64,000 nt of DNA from Symsagittifera roscoffensis (lineage: Eukaryota; Xenacoelomorpha; Acoela; Convolutidae): positions 27,270,303-27,334,302 of the forward strand of contig NC_087069.1 of NCBI RefSeq assembly GCF_963678635.1, given 5' to 3'. The position numbers and the translations under genes were made by a program. Below, piece by piece: positions 18,963-31,896 of the stretch (its first letter is position 1; each line of letters starts with the position of its first letter). The notes under the pieces were generated by a model that made no database searches, was not told the origin of the DNA, and worked only from the letters and a program-made list of their open reading frames with translations.

Positions 18963-21264
18963 CGAAAAGTGAAACTTTACGAGAATCGAAACATGGCAAA
19001 TATTACATAAATTATGTAATAACTATTATATAACTATTTTTTTAAACTCAGCTTATTGTTTGTGAGAGTTTTTAACTTTTTAAATTTTACAGTTTTGATT
19101 CGAGGCTAATTTCATGCAAAATGTAAGTTATTTCAATGTTTTTCGTTCAGCGAAAGTTTTTCGATCCTAGAACTCTAGTTTCAGTGTCAGCTCCCTAATT
19201 CTGAACTCACGCGCGTGTTAATTGCCGGCCTCTGTTTCCTATTGTGAAGCGCCTCTATGCTTGTAATTTAATGCTGCTGGCGGTCTGGTCGATTATTTTT
19301 CAATTAAATTATGATGTACCGTAATGCTTATTCCACACTGCTTTATATACTGTCCAGTTGGAGCATCCTCTTTTCGTTGTTACTCAATGCTTGTAGTAAA
19401 ATCGCATACTTTTAGCTACTGTTTGATTGTGGTTCCTCAGATATTGAACCACCAAGATGGGCTGTGAGTCGCTACTATAAACACATGGCTTCCCTTTCTC
19501 AGCCATCTTCTTTTTGTTTTGCCTTCCTCCATGATATTTTAAAGGTTTGCCATGCAACACGAGACGACCAACTTTCTGGATAATGGTCGTCTAACCCATT
19601 GTTAGGGTTAACTTCTAATGTTTCATCTAATTTCTCCAATGTTGACGTACTGGAGAAAACACAGGTGAACATTTCCTTTGATCACCCTTTTTTTGTACCG
19701 AAGGGGGTGCAACACTTAAAATGTAATATGGTATCTGTATCTGTTGTCTCCGTTACCATCAAGAGTTAACTTTCCTGTTTTTTATAATTAAATGGTAAAT
19801 ATAAAAATTCCAGCTTTCCAGATGTGTTCGATGTCTCGATTGTGAACCATAAAGTTTGATGTAGTAACCTTGCTGCCCGCAGCACCACTACAAGATCATA
19901 ATTCACTGTTTTCACTATACCAAAATTGTAAAGGATTAAGTGTTCCGCTTGCTGCACTGACTTATTTTTCTCACTTATCGCGATGGAATTTTCACAGTAC
20001 CAGACTGTTTCACCTATGTTTTGGTACTCATTATCTTAACCGTCAAAGCATTTTACCTAAGAACGGTTCAATGAGCTTTTGCGTTCTACATATTTTGACC
20101 TATGTGACTTCATTATTGCACTCGGGACATATTCCATTAGAATCTTTTTAGGGCATAATTGATTCAGGAAAACCCCTCGTTTGTGTAGTTTTGTACTGTT
20201 TCAGCCAACAGTTTGCTGAAATTGGAGTAGGACATGCCCTCATCAACAAAAAACATTTTTATGAACGTACCATGTTTCGATGCACTTGAAATAGACTTGA
20301 GTAACTGCCATGTTCATTTGTCTTTTAACGGTTTTCCTAGCAACTGATGTTGTTTCATCTTTCTTATACAACTTTTTATGTCTTCTGATGTCTATAGCTT
20401 CTTATCACTTTTTCATTGGGCTCAAAACTAAAGCTCTCTAAGTTTTCCCTCGCTTCTATTTAGTTCTTCTCCCCAAAGACAACATATATGAAGAAGAATT
20501 TGCAGTTTCTTCAAGATAGGGGATCATGTATAGAGAAGAAGAGGTTGTGATATGGTAAGCTATCATCAAAAACTCGAGCAGCAGTCTCAGATCAATCAAA
20601 TATCAACCAGACAGCCCTGAAGATAATTCTAACTTTCTGAGGTTGAAAAATCGCAAATCAGGGAGATAGTGTAATACTGCTGGGCGAACGGGCATTTTGG
20701 TCATTCTCTTGTCCAAGTATATCCGATCAAAGAGGAAGAAGAAGCAGTAGCCAAAGCTGGGGAAAGAGTATCTGGAGTTCCATCAGTTTTTTGCCTTAAG
20801 GTAGAATCGCTCCAACTGGTAGTGGAGAACCAAACCAAGCTTGCAGTGACTGATTTAAATCATAATCAAAGAAGAAGCTACTAGTAAAACGGTAGGAGAG
20901 GGAGCAAATGAATGGTACTTCATCGAAGGTAAAAGGTTTCTTTGTTTGCTTCTGGCTTTCTGCTTCATGAGGTTGGTTCCTCGTGGCCTGCAGAGTGTTG
21001 AATTTATTACTTCTCTCTCTCTCCCGCCATTTACAATGGATACTACAGAGTGAATTTAGATGGAAATATTTCTTATACCATCTTAACTAATATCAAAAAA
21101 GAAATGATTTTTTTATAGAAAAAAAGTAGTGAGAAAATGATTAGAAAACATTATAATACCATTTTTTCGGGTTCCCGGTGTTGGAAAAGGATTTAGTACG
21201 AACTGAGATAAAAGAGGCAAAATAATGTAGACAAAAGGGGTAGCACAAAAGGGGTTGACGGAAA
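18963..21264. other. No clear gene (copy 1; same at 26910-29211)
   Basis: Mixed-composition DNA with short frames only. A stretch at about 20675-20883 is open for some 69 codons without an ATG (CWANGHFGHSLVQVYP, then EEEEAVAKAGERVSG) and looks more coding-like than its surroundings, but I do not recognise it. Confidence 0.4.
19562..19613. repeat. Two adjacent hairpins (copy 1; repeated at 27509-27560)
   Basis: GACGACCA pairs with TGGTCGTC over a 13-nt loop, followed directly by TAACCC with GGGTTA over a short loop. No gene context is visible. Confidence 0.5.
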
Positions 21265-23949
21265 AATTTGGGCTTCAGTTTTGCAGTTCCAAGAGACAAA
21301 AAGAGCCGAAGTATAGTGAATGAAAGCCTGAACAGTCATAAGAATAAACTCTCAAAAAGACAAAGTAGGGCCGGGCCGTTCTAACTAAGTGTAATTTCCC
21401 TTTGAGTAGAGCCGTTGAAGATTATGTTAGGTCGATAATAATTTAAGGGGGGGATTCATTTACCATAATTAATGCAAAAAAGTTTGGTTCAATGACCCAA
21501 ACAATTGTTTTGAGTTAAAGTTAACATTAAAATTTTCTAAGTTTTGGCAGATTTCGATTTTTGTGTCCCAACTGAAAAGCCAGAAGAAAATAGAAAAATC
21601 GTTGTGTGGGATTGAAGCTGCAGCCAAAGCGTATAATAATAAGTGAAACAACGCTTTTAAGCAGTATCATTTGATAAACGGGTTCGATTAAGTACAGTGG
21701 GAAAAAACTATGCAAATCCAAACTAAAAGATTTGAACGTTACGGTCAAACCAAATTTCGTGTTTTGAAAAAAAAAACTGATGTTTTGTTGGTGTTTAACT
21801 TTGAGAAACACGCTAAAAAGAGCTGTTGAATCTGAAAAGTAACAAAAAAAGGCCAAAGCTGAGCTGAACATCTATACAAAAAACGAGGTCATCAGGTAGT
21901 CAACTGGCTCATGTCAAGGGTATAGCAAAAGTACCCAAGAAGAAATTACTACTGAGCGTGATTCTACCTGGGAGTTCAATTGACAACTTGAGCAAAATGT
22001 TGGCCCTTTTGTTGCTAAAAAACGAGTAAACATAGATTCAAACAGACGAGAACAAATCAAAATTGTGAAAAAACTGATTTTGACTCCGATGAGAACAAAA
22101 GTTCTTCACAAAAAAATCGTACTCTTCTATTCCAATTTGTTGCTGAAAAATGAGTAAACATAGATTCAAACAGACGAGAATAAATCAAAATTGTGAGAAA
22201 ACTTATTTTGACTCCGATGAGAACAAATTTTTTTCAAAAAAAAAACTTGTACTCTTCTATTCCAATCAAAGAAGCTATCTACAAAAGCTTCAATTAAATA
22301 TGAACTCGGTTGACCATGAAAAGGTTGCTTTGTCTAGCTGTAGGCTAAGTTGATTTCAAGTTGAAGGATATTTGACAGACGCAGAACGTTGGTCTTGCTA
22401 AAGAATCTTCTTTTGAAACCATACTGACAAAATATGCTTCAAAAAATCTAAACCTGTTTTCAAAAAAGAATTCTGAAGATGGTTTCATCAAAAATAAAGT
22501 ATTTTTCAGTAAATCGCTAAAACTGTTTGATTTGGCTCGTCATGAGTTGCGTTGAGATCAAACACAGGGGGAGAAGAGAATCTTTCTGAAATATGGAGTT
22601 GATGTTGTGAGAGTTGTGAAAGGACACATTTGACACGGAAGAATAGTGATAGTGAGAACTGTCACCCTGAAGATTTGTTAAAGGATAGCACTTTACATCA
22701 ATTTAGAAGCACTTAACGATAAGCGATGATCAGGGAGTCAACACCTAATTTATAGTCCCAAAATTGTCTATTTTGGCTGCAGCAAAAATAAAATGATAAA
22801 TTTTGAAAACAATGGACTTACTCTTGAACGGAAAATGATTGAAATTGAGTAAGAAAAAAATGAATAAAACAAAAGAATTGTTAGCTGTTTCAAGAAATTT
22901 AGATTAGACGTTTCAATCAACATGTAGGTTTGGCTAAACTTTGAAGGTTGAATCAATTTTTTGTATATTGAAAAACCTGAAGAAATTTTTGCAATACCAT
23001 TTTGTAAAATTCTACTTTTTTTCAACCTGATGGTGCAGATAGGTACAGAAAATGATCTCATGATCAAGTGATATTCCATACAAATACTGATCTTTCAAAA
23101 CACGAGTTTTCTGTAAAACTGAGAAAATCTCGCAAAGCTGAAGGGTTGTTTAGTCCCCCATGCCACTCAATTAGTTCATGTTCATCCGCTTACAGAAATT
23201 TGACTATCATTTCACAATTGCGAAAAAAAAAATTTTCGCCCAAAAAGTTTTTTTACCGAATAAAGTTCCAAATCGTTTTGATTGACTTTTTTTAGTACTA
23301 TCGTTTCGCTAATGTTTATAAAGTTTTACAATCATTTTAATTTGACATGTGTTGAGCACAAAATTAGTTTTTGCGTCTTTCTTTCTTTTTTTCACAATTT
23401 CGCTGAATTCGCCACGGAAAATAGCTAGTGTTATTTACGTGTTTTCGAAATCGGAAGGCGTCAAAAGCATTGCCAGAAGCAAAATATTTAGATGTTTAGG
23501 AGCCGAAGCTGCATTGTGTTCTGTTGTATGTGTGAAAAATTGGTAAATTTTCAAAAAATCAAGTGTTTGGAAGGTTTCAGTTAAACAACTTTTCCAAGTA
23601 AAAATTATATATGGTTTACACTATGAACAATCAATTAGTATTATAACAAATACTTTTTTGTTTTTGCCTATAAAAAATGAAAATTTTTTCCTTTGCATTT
23701 CTTTCTTAGTTGCCACTGATGCATCCTCATCGAATATAAAAATCATGATTTTAAGCAGACTGACCTTTCTTGGAAACAAGTGCTAGACTATCTTGCCTAG
23801 CATCAAGAAATTATGGATTTTTTTCCCGAGAATATTTGGACCCCAGTTTTGCAGTTGCTTATACAAATGAACAGTAGGAGCAGAATAATTGTGAATGAAG
23901 CCCAAAAAACTAATGTAATGAAGTCGCAGAAAGAAAAAGTAGACCATTG
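21265..23949 (+). repeat. P-family repeat, copy P1 (identical copy P2 at 29212-31896)
   Basis: Noncoding unit of about 2.6 kb. It starts with a TTTGGGCTTCAGTTTTGCAG stretch, which is echoed near its end as TTTGGACCCCAGTTTTGCAG (23838), so the unit is bounded by copies of one sequence. Diverged copies are P3 (34840-36781) and, more distantly, the Q repeats. No protein is recognisable. Confidence 0.7.
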
Positions 23950-24859
23950 AAAGAGGATTTTCGGAGTTTTCAACAAAATGAATACATGAGATGCAAGATC
24001 CCGTTTACGGAAAAACAAAAAGTCGCGATCGCGTCGGTTCAAATTGGGCTTCTTTTTTACTCAGATGCGCTCGAAATAACTTGGTTTTCCTTGGTTAGGT
24101 GGAGAGCAAGTCTGAAAGGAAAACATCTAAGAAAACTGATAAATATTACAGGTTTTGTTATAAAAACAAGTTTTGTTTTGCTCTCAAACTGGCTCTCGTC
24201 AGAGTAGTTACACGCAAATTTGTTCGCTCAACTCGGGGTTACAAATCAATATCAATGTACAAGTAAACATATATTGATTAACGCAAATATTGATTCTTTT
24301 ATGAAGACATGTACATTTTGTCAGATCTTTTCTCTTCTTCCTTTTTTCTTCGATGTCAAAAATTATTTCTCAGTTCTCTGTTTTTTCTATGTCTTCTGTT
24401 GTTGAATTCGTGACATGCAGCTGTTGAATATATTTTCCAAAAGTGCGCAGTCGGTTGTGCAGTTTCGTCTTCACAGATTATTTTCAAGGGTCAAGCGGAA
24501 AAATCTGGTGTGCCAGTCTGAGGAAAATACCGGGTGAGATCAGGGATCAGGTGTATTGAAAGGGCGTGTTTTTGTTTTATTGTTATTTGAGATATCATAG
24601 TGAAAAAAAGAGAACTTTTCAAACTTTTCAATGGTATGTTACAAATAGCAGTGACTTTCAGAATCAATTTTTGACTTATTCGATGATTTATCATAGTGCG
24701 GGAAAGTTGCTTCAGCAACAGCGGTGAAGCTGTGACTCGGAACAGTGTAACCTTAGTGGTTATTGGTATTACCGTGCTTGCATTGCCTGCAGCGTTCAAC
24801 AAGCTAGAGCGTTACGACCAGGTTCTTGCCATTGTGGTTGCCACAGTCGTTAGAAAGAC

Positions 24860-25566
24860 GTAAAGGAGGACCCTGCAAAAATCTTTTTCCACTACATGGA
24901 CGATATTCTTCGGCCAGTTAAGCTTGATAAAATCAAAGACTTGCTTTCCAAGTACAACGGCTTGCAAAACAACTTGGATTTAACCTTGGAAGAAAAGAGC
25001 ACCGCTGAGCTTCCTTTTCTCGACACAATGGAAGGAATGGTGCACCGCAGCAAACCACGCAACCTCTAATTAAGAGAAATTCCCTGAAGGACTCGACTAA
25101 GCCAAACGTATCCTCGAGAGTAACCAATACCCTTCAGTTTTTTTATAATCCCCTCATACGCAAAGCGTTGGACAACGTTCGCGGTCACCACAACTGGCCT
25201 CCAACATTTGTTTTCATTGCTTCACAGCAAAGCCAACCACAGAATCTCCTCGTGGTTCAGTATTTGGGTCTTGCTTCCGATAAACTGCTGAAAAAAGTGA
25301 AGTCCATTAGCAGCAAGATCAGCATTGTCTTCACTACCAGGAAATTGAAGTCATTTTTATCTTCTCTGGAAGAACGCATTCCGGACGAGCTGAGAAGCCG
25401 TGTAGTTTATTGATTAGAGTGTTCAAGCTGCAAAGCTTGTTATATCGGAAATATCGCCCGACATTCGACTACGCGCATCACTGAGCACGCTCGGAGAAGT
25501 TCCGCTGTCGGACAGCATCTGTTGGAATGCAACTCTGATCATCAAACTAGCAACTTGGATTTCTAG
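24860..25566 (+). pseudogene. Penelope-like element relic, copy 2
   Basis: Same sequence as 16913-17619, displaced by 7,947 bp. It shares the same frameshift and the same internal TGA, so the damage predates the duplication (or the block is an assembly duplicate). Motifs: HYMDD near 24890, ELPFLD near 25010, GIY-YIG at about 25420-25560. Confidence 0.85.
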
Positions 25567-26847
25567 TGCTAAAGGGTTTTCAAACTAGCCACCCTGGAGT
25601 CTCTTTACATATAGAAACTCAAACCATTGTTTAACACCAAACAGGAGTACCGTTACGGGCGCCGCCGTCTGACAAAACAGTTTTAAATTGTTTCATAGTG
25701 ACACTCGTCATTGCCGGTTTAGTATTTTTGTTATTGTATGTAATTTCTGACAAACCTATCATTTTTGTTTTGTACTGTTCTTAGACCGATGATGGAGTGA
25801 AAGTCGAAAAAGTTTTCGAATAGATCATTAACATTGATCTCTGTTTTTTCTACTATCATATCAGATCGATCTTTTTGACTCTTTTTGAACTCCGGTTTAT
25901 TCCTTAATTAACTCCGGATTTTAGTTTTCTCAATCTGGTTGGCTGGGTTACCAACCATCTGACTATTTTTACTTCTATCCTTGTTAAATTTCACTTTTCC
26001 ATATCTGGAACACTGCTAGTAATTTGACTGGAATATGTGATGTAGATTACTTCTGACAGTAATCTTGATTACTTTGATGATTTCACCCTTCTGATTGTCT
26101 TTTAAAAAGGAACAAACTTCCTGCGTCGTTTGATAAAAAAACTGAATGAAGAAACGGCTTGCCACCAAAGCATCTTCTCCGAGAACGAAAAAACTTTGAA
26201 ACAATAAAATAAAATTTTTTCGCTGGTCTGTAGGCAGTTTGTTGATTTGCTTTAATGACAATCACCATTACTGCAGTAAAATCCTGGTGTTTTTATCACT
26301 ATTGTGTGTCTGAAAATTACGCCTGAGGTAATGTTGTTAAGAATTGAATTAAAAAATTTTGGTTATTTTAAAAGAAAATGTGTTCTCAGAGAATTGATTG
26401 ATCAATGTAACAGAAAATGACACATTGATGAAAAGCTTATAGTATCACGCGAATCAATCAGTGAAAATGCTTGAAAGCAGACGTATGGATTTGAATATTT
26501 ACGAGCAGTTCAATATTTTTATTTGCTGTTTACACGGTTAAGTTTTTTTTTGCATTTTTTCTTTCTTTTTTTTAATGATTTTTTTTTTCAAAGTTTCAAA
26601 GCAATAACGGCTTATCTTATAGCGGGGTTTTCTCTACACCACAACTATCACAAAAATGACATTCACTCCCGGCCTCTTGCTTATCTCAAAGATATCCCAA
26701 ATAAATGTTTTCGCTTTTTTGGTGCTTTTTCAAATTTCAAAACAATAACTATATGTACAAATTGATCAAAGGTCAAAAAAAGTGTGATGTATGCCTTTAA
26801 TTTAAAATTGCAAAATAAATGTTTGATAGTACTGTAAAAATTGTAAT

Positions 26848-26909
26848 TTGTTTCTCCTGATGATGCACAAAATGTGCGAAAACGTTTAAAATAACATTTT
26901 AAAAGTCTT
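26848..26909 (+). ncRNA. Hammerhead-ribozyme-like sequence, copy 2
   Basis: Duplicate of 18901-18962 at +7,947 bp with the same features and the same faults. Confidence 0.35.
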
Positions 26910-29900
26910 CGAAAAGTGAAACTTTACGAGAATCGAAACATGGCAAATATTACATAAATTATGTAATAACTATTATATAACTATTTTTTTAAACTCAGCT
27001 TATTGTTTGTGAGAGTTTTTAACTTTTTAAATTTTACAGTTTTGATTCGAGGCTAATTTCATGCAAAATGTAAGTTATTTCAATGTTTTTCGTTCAGCGA
27101 AAGTTTTTCGATCCTAGAACTCTAGTTTCAGTGTCAGCTCCCTAATTCTGAACTCACGCGCGTGTTAATTGCCGGCCTCTGTTTCCTATTGTGAAGCGCC
27201 TCTATGCTTGTAATTTAATGCTGCTGGCGGTCTGGTCGATTATTTTTCAATTAAATTATGATGTACCGTAATGCTTATTCCACACTGCTTTATATACTGT
27301 CCAGTTGGAGCATCCTCTTTTCGTTGTTACTCAATGCTTGTAGTAAAATCGCATACTTTTAGCTACTGTTTGATTGTGGTTCCTCAGATATTGAACCACC
27401 AAGATGGGCTGTGAGTCGCTACTATAAACACATGGCTTCCCTTTCTCAGCCATCTTCTTTTTGTTTTGCCTTCCTCCATGATATTTTAAAGGTTTGCCAT
27501 GCAACACGAGACGACCAACTTTCTGGATAATGGTCGTCTAACCCATTGTTAGGGTTAACTTCTAATGTTTCATCTAATTTCTCCAATGTTGACGTACTGG
27601 AGAAAACACAGGTGAACATTTCCTTTGATCACCCTTTTTTTGTACCGAAGGGGGTGCAACACTTAAAATGTAATATGGTATCTGTATCTGTTGTCTCCGT
27701 TACCATCAAGAGTTAACTTTCCTGTTTTTTATAATTAAATGGTAAATATAAAAATTCCAGCTTTCCAGATGTGTTCGATGTCTCGATTGTGAACCATAAA
27801 GTTTGATGTAGTAACCTTGCTGCCCGCAGCACCACTACAAGATCATAATTCACTGTTTTCACTATACCAAAATTGTAAAGGATTAAGTGTTCCGCTTGCT
27901 GCACTGACTTATTTTTCTCACTTATCGCGATGGAATTTTCACAGTACCAGACTGTTTCACCTATGTTTTGGTACTCATTATCTTAACCGTCAAAGCATTT
28001 TACCTAAGAACGGTTCAATGAGCTTTTGCGTTCTACATATTTTGACCTATGTGACTTCATTATTGCACTCGGGACATATTCCATTAGAATCTTTTTAGGG
28101 CATAATTGATTCAGGAAAACCCCTCGTTTGTGTAGTTTTGTACTGTTTCAGCCAACAGTTTGCTGAAATTGGAGTAGGACATGCCCTCATCAACAAAAAA
28201 CATTTTTATGAACGTACCATGTTTCGATGCACTTGAAATAGACTTGAGTAACTGCCATGTTCATTTGTCTTTTAACGGTTTTCCTAGCAACTGATGTTGT
28301 TTCATCTTTCTTATACAACTTTTTATGTCTTCTGATGTCTATAGCTTCTTATCACTTTTTCATTGGGCTCAAAACTAAAGCTCTCTAAGTTTTCCCTCGC
28401 TTCTATTTAGTTCTTCTCCCCAAAGACAACATATATGAAGAAGAATTTGCAGTTTCTTCAAGATAGGGGATCATGTATAGAGAAGAAGAGGTTGTGATAT
28501 GGTAAGCTATCATCAAAAACTCGAGCAGCAGTCTCAGATCAATCAAATATCAACCAGACAGCCCTGAAGATAATTCTAACTTTCTGAGGTTGAAAAATCG
28601 CAAATCAGGGAGATAGTGTAATACTGCTGGGCGAACGGGCATTTTGGTCATTCTCTTGTCCAAGTATATCCGATCAAAGAGGAAGAAGAAGCAGTAGCCA
28701 AAGCTGGGGAAAGAGTATCTGGAGTTCCATCAGTTTTTTGCCTTAAGGTAGAATCGCTCCAACTGGTAGTGGAGAACCAAACCAAGCTTGCAGTGACTGA
28801 TTTAAATCATAATCAAAGAAGAAGCTACTAGTAAAACGGTAGGAGAGGGAGCAAATGAATGGTACTTCATCGAAGGTAAAAGGTTTCTTTGTTTGCTTCT
28901 GGCTTTCTGCTTCATGAGGTTGGTTCCTCGTGGCCTGCAGAGTGTTGAATTTATTACTTCTCTCTCTCTCCCGCCATTTACAATGGATACTACAGAGTGA
29001 ATTTAGATGGAAATATTTCTTATACCATCTTAACTAATATCAAAAAAGAAATGATTTTTTTATAGAAAAAAAGTAGTGAGAAAATGATTAGAAAACATTA
29101 TAATACCATTTTTTCGGGTTCCCGGTGTTGGAAAAGGATTTAGTACGAACTGAGATAAAAGAGGCAAAATAATGTAGACAAAAGGGGTAGCACAAAAGGG
29201 GTTGACGGAAAAATTTGGGCTTCAGTTTTGCAGTTCCAAGAGACAAAAAGAGCCGAAGTATAGTGAATGAAAGCCTGAACAGTCATAAGAATAAACTCTC
29301 AAAAAGACAAAGTAGGGCCGGGCCGTTCTAACTAAGTGTAATTTCCCTTTGAGTAGAGCCGTTGAAGATTATGTTAGGTCGATAATAATTTAAGGGGGGG
29401 ATTCATTTACCATAATTAATGCAAAAAAGTTTGGTTCAATGACCCAAACAATTGTTTTGAGTTAAAGTTAACATTAAAATTTTCTAAGTTTTGGCAGATT
29501 TCGATTTTTGTGTCCCAACTGAAAAGCCAGAAGAAAATAGAAAAATCGTTGTGTGGGATTGAAGCTGCAGCCAAAGCGTATAATAATAAGTGAAACAACG
29601 CTTTTAAGCAGTATCATTTGATAAACGGGTTCGATTAAGTACAGTGGGAAAAAACTATGCAAATCCAAACTAAAAGATTTGAACGTTACGGTCAAACCAA
29701 ATTTCGTGTTTTGAAAAAAAAAACTGATGTTTTGTTGGTGTTTAACTTTGAGAAACACGCTAAAAAGAGCTGTTGAATCTGAAAAGTAACAAAAAAAGGC
29801 CAAAGCTGAGCTGAACATCTATACAAAAAACGAGGTCATCAGGTAGTCAACTGGCTCATGTCAAGGGTATAGCAAAAGTACCCAAGAAGAAATTACTACT

Positions 29901-31896
29901 GAGCGTGATTCTACCTGGGAGTTCAATTGACAACTTGAGCAAAATGTTGGCCCTTTTGTTGCTAAAAAACGAGTAAACATAGATTCAAACAGACGAGAAC
30001 AAATCAAAATTGTGAAAAAACTGATTTTGACTCCGATGAGAACAAAAGTTCTTCACAAAAAAATCGTACTCTTCTATTCCAATTTGTTGCTGAAAAATGA
30101 GTAAACATAGATTCAAACAGACGAGAATAAATCAAAATTGTGAGAAAACTTATTTTGACTCCGATGAGAACAAATTTTTTTCAAAAAAAAAACTTGTACT
30201 CTTCTATTCCAATCAAAGAAGCTATCTACAAAAGCTTCAATTAAATATGAACTCGGTTGACCATGAAAAGGTTGCTTTGTCTAGCTGTAGGCTAAGTTGA
30301 TTTCAAGTTGAAGGATATTTGACAGACGCAGAACGTTGGTCTTGCTAAAGAATCTTCTTTTGAAACCATACTGACAAAATATGCTTCAAAAAATCTAAAC
30401 CTGTTTTCAAAAAAGAATTCTGAAGATGGTTTCATCAAAAATAAAGTATTTTTCAGTAAATCGCTAAAACTGTTTGATTTGGCTCGTCATGAGTTGCGTT
30501 GAGATCAAACACAGGGGGAGAAGAGAATCTTTCTGAAATATGGAGTTGATGTTGTGAGAGTTGTGAAAGGACACATTTGACACGGAAGAATAGTGATAGT
30601 GAGAACTGTCACCCTGAAGATTTGTTAAAGGATAGCACTTTACATCAATTTAGAAGCACTTAACGATAAGCGATGATCAGGGAGTCAACACCTAATTTAT
30701 AGTCCCAAAATTGTCTATTTTGGCTGCAGCAAAAATAAAATGATAAATTTTGAAAACAATGGACTTACTCTTGAACGGAAAATGATTGAAATTGAGTAAG
30801 AAAAAAATGAATAAAACAAAAGAATTGTTAGCTGTTTCAAGAAATTTAGATTAGACGTTTCAATCAACATGTAGGTTTGGCTAAACTTTGAAGGTTGAAT
30901 CAATTTTTTGTATATTGAAAAACCTGAAGAAATTTTTGCAATACCATTTTGTAAAATTCTACTTTTTTTCAACCTGATGGTGCAGATAGGTACAGAAAAT
31001 GATCTCATGATCAAGTGATATTCCATACAAATACTGATCTTTCAAAACACGAGTTTTCTGTAAAACTGAGAAAATCTCGCAAAGCTGAAGGGTTGTTTAG
31101 TCCCCCATGCCACTCAATTAGTTCATGTTCATCCGCTTACAGAAATTTGACTATCATTTCACAATTGCGAAAAAAAAAATTTTCGCCCAAAAAGTTTTTT
31201 TACCGAATAAAGTTCCAAATCGTTTTGATTGACTTTTTTTAGTACTATCGTTTCGCTAATGTTTATAAAGTTTTACAATCATTTTAATTTGACATGTGTT
31301 GAGCACAAAATTAGTTTTTGCGTCTTTCTTTCTTTTTTTCACAATTTCGCTGAATTCGCCACGGAAAATAGCTAGTGTTATTTACGTGTTTTCGAAATCG
31401 GAAGGCGTCAAAAGCATTGCCAGAAGCAAAATATTTAGATGTTTAGGAGCCGAAGCTGCATTGTGTTCTGTTGTATGTGTGAAAAATTGGTAAATTTTCA
31501 AAAAATCAAGTGTTTGGAAGGTTTCAGTTAAACAACTTTTCCAAGTAAAAATTATATATGGTTTACACTATGAACAATCAATTAGTATTATAACAAATAC
31601 TTTTTTGTTTTTGCCTATAAAAAATGAAAATTTTTTCCTTTGCATTTCTTTCTTAGTTGCCACTGATGCATCCTCATCGAATATAAAAATCATGATTTTA
31701 AGCAGACTGACCTTTCTTGGAAACAAGTGCTAGACTATCTTGCCTAGCATCAAGAAATTATGGATTTTTTTCCCGAGAATATTTGGACCCCAGTTTTGCA
31801 GTTGCTTATACAAATGAACAGTAGGAGCAGAATAATTGTGAATGAAGCCCAAAAAACTAATGTAATGAAGTCGCAGAAAGAAAAAGTAGACCATTG

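Larger units (their letters stand above)
16003..23949. repeat. Tandem duplication, copy 1 (7,947 bp)
   Basis: The block 16003-23949 is repeated directly as 23950-31896. The junction reads ACCATTG followed immediately by AAAGAGGATTTTCGG. All frames in the two blocks translate identically at a constant offset of 7,947, so there are no indels and I saw no substitution. Contents: a Penelope-like relic, a hammerhead-like sequence, AT-rich filler and one P-family repeat. This is either a very recent tandem duplication or an assembly duplication. Confidence 0.95.
23950..31896. repeat. Tandem duplication, copy 2 (7,947 bp)
   Basis: Second copy, identical to 16003-23949 as far as I can see. At its right end the sequence continues as ACCATTGGTTAAAGAACG, i.e. 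into the Q repeat and not into a third copy. Confidence 0.95.

Noticed and set aside
19590-19613. Telomere-like TTAGGGTTA
   Set aside because: A single unit within a short hairpin, not an array.
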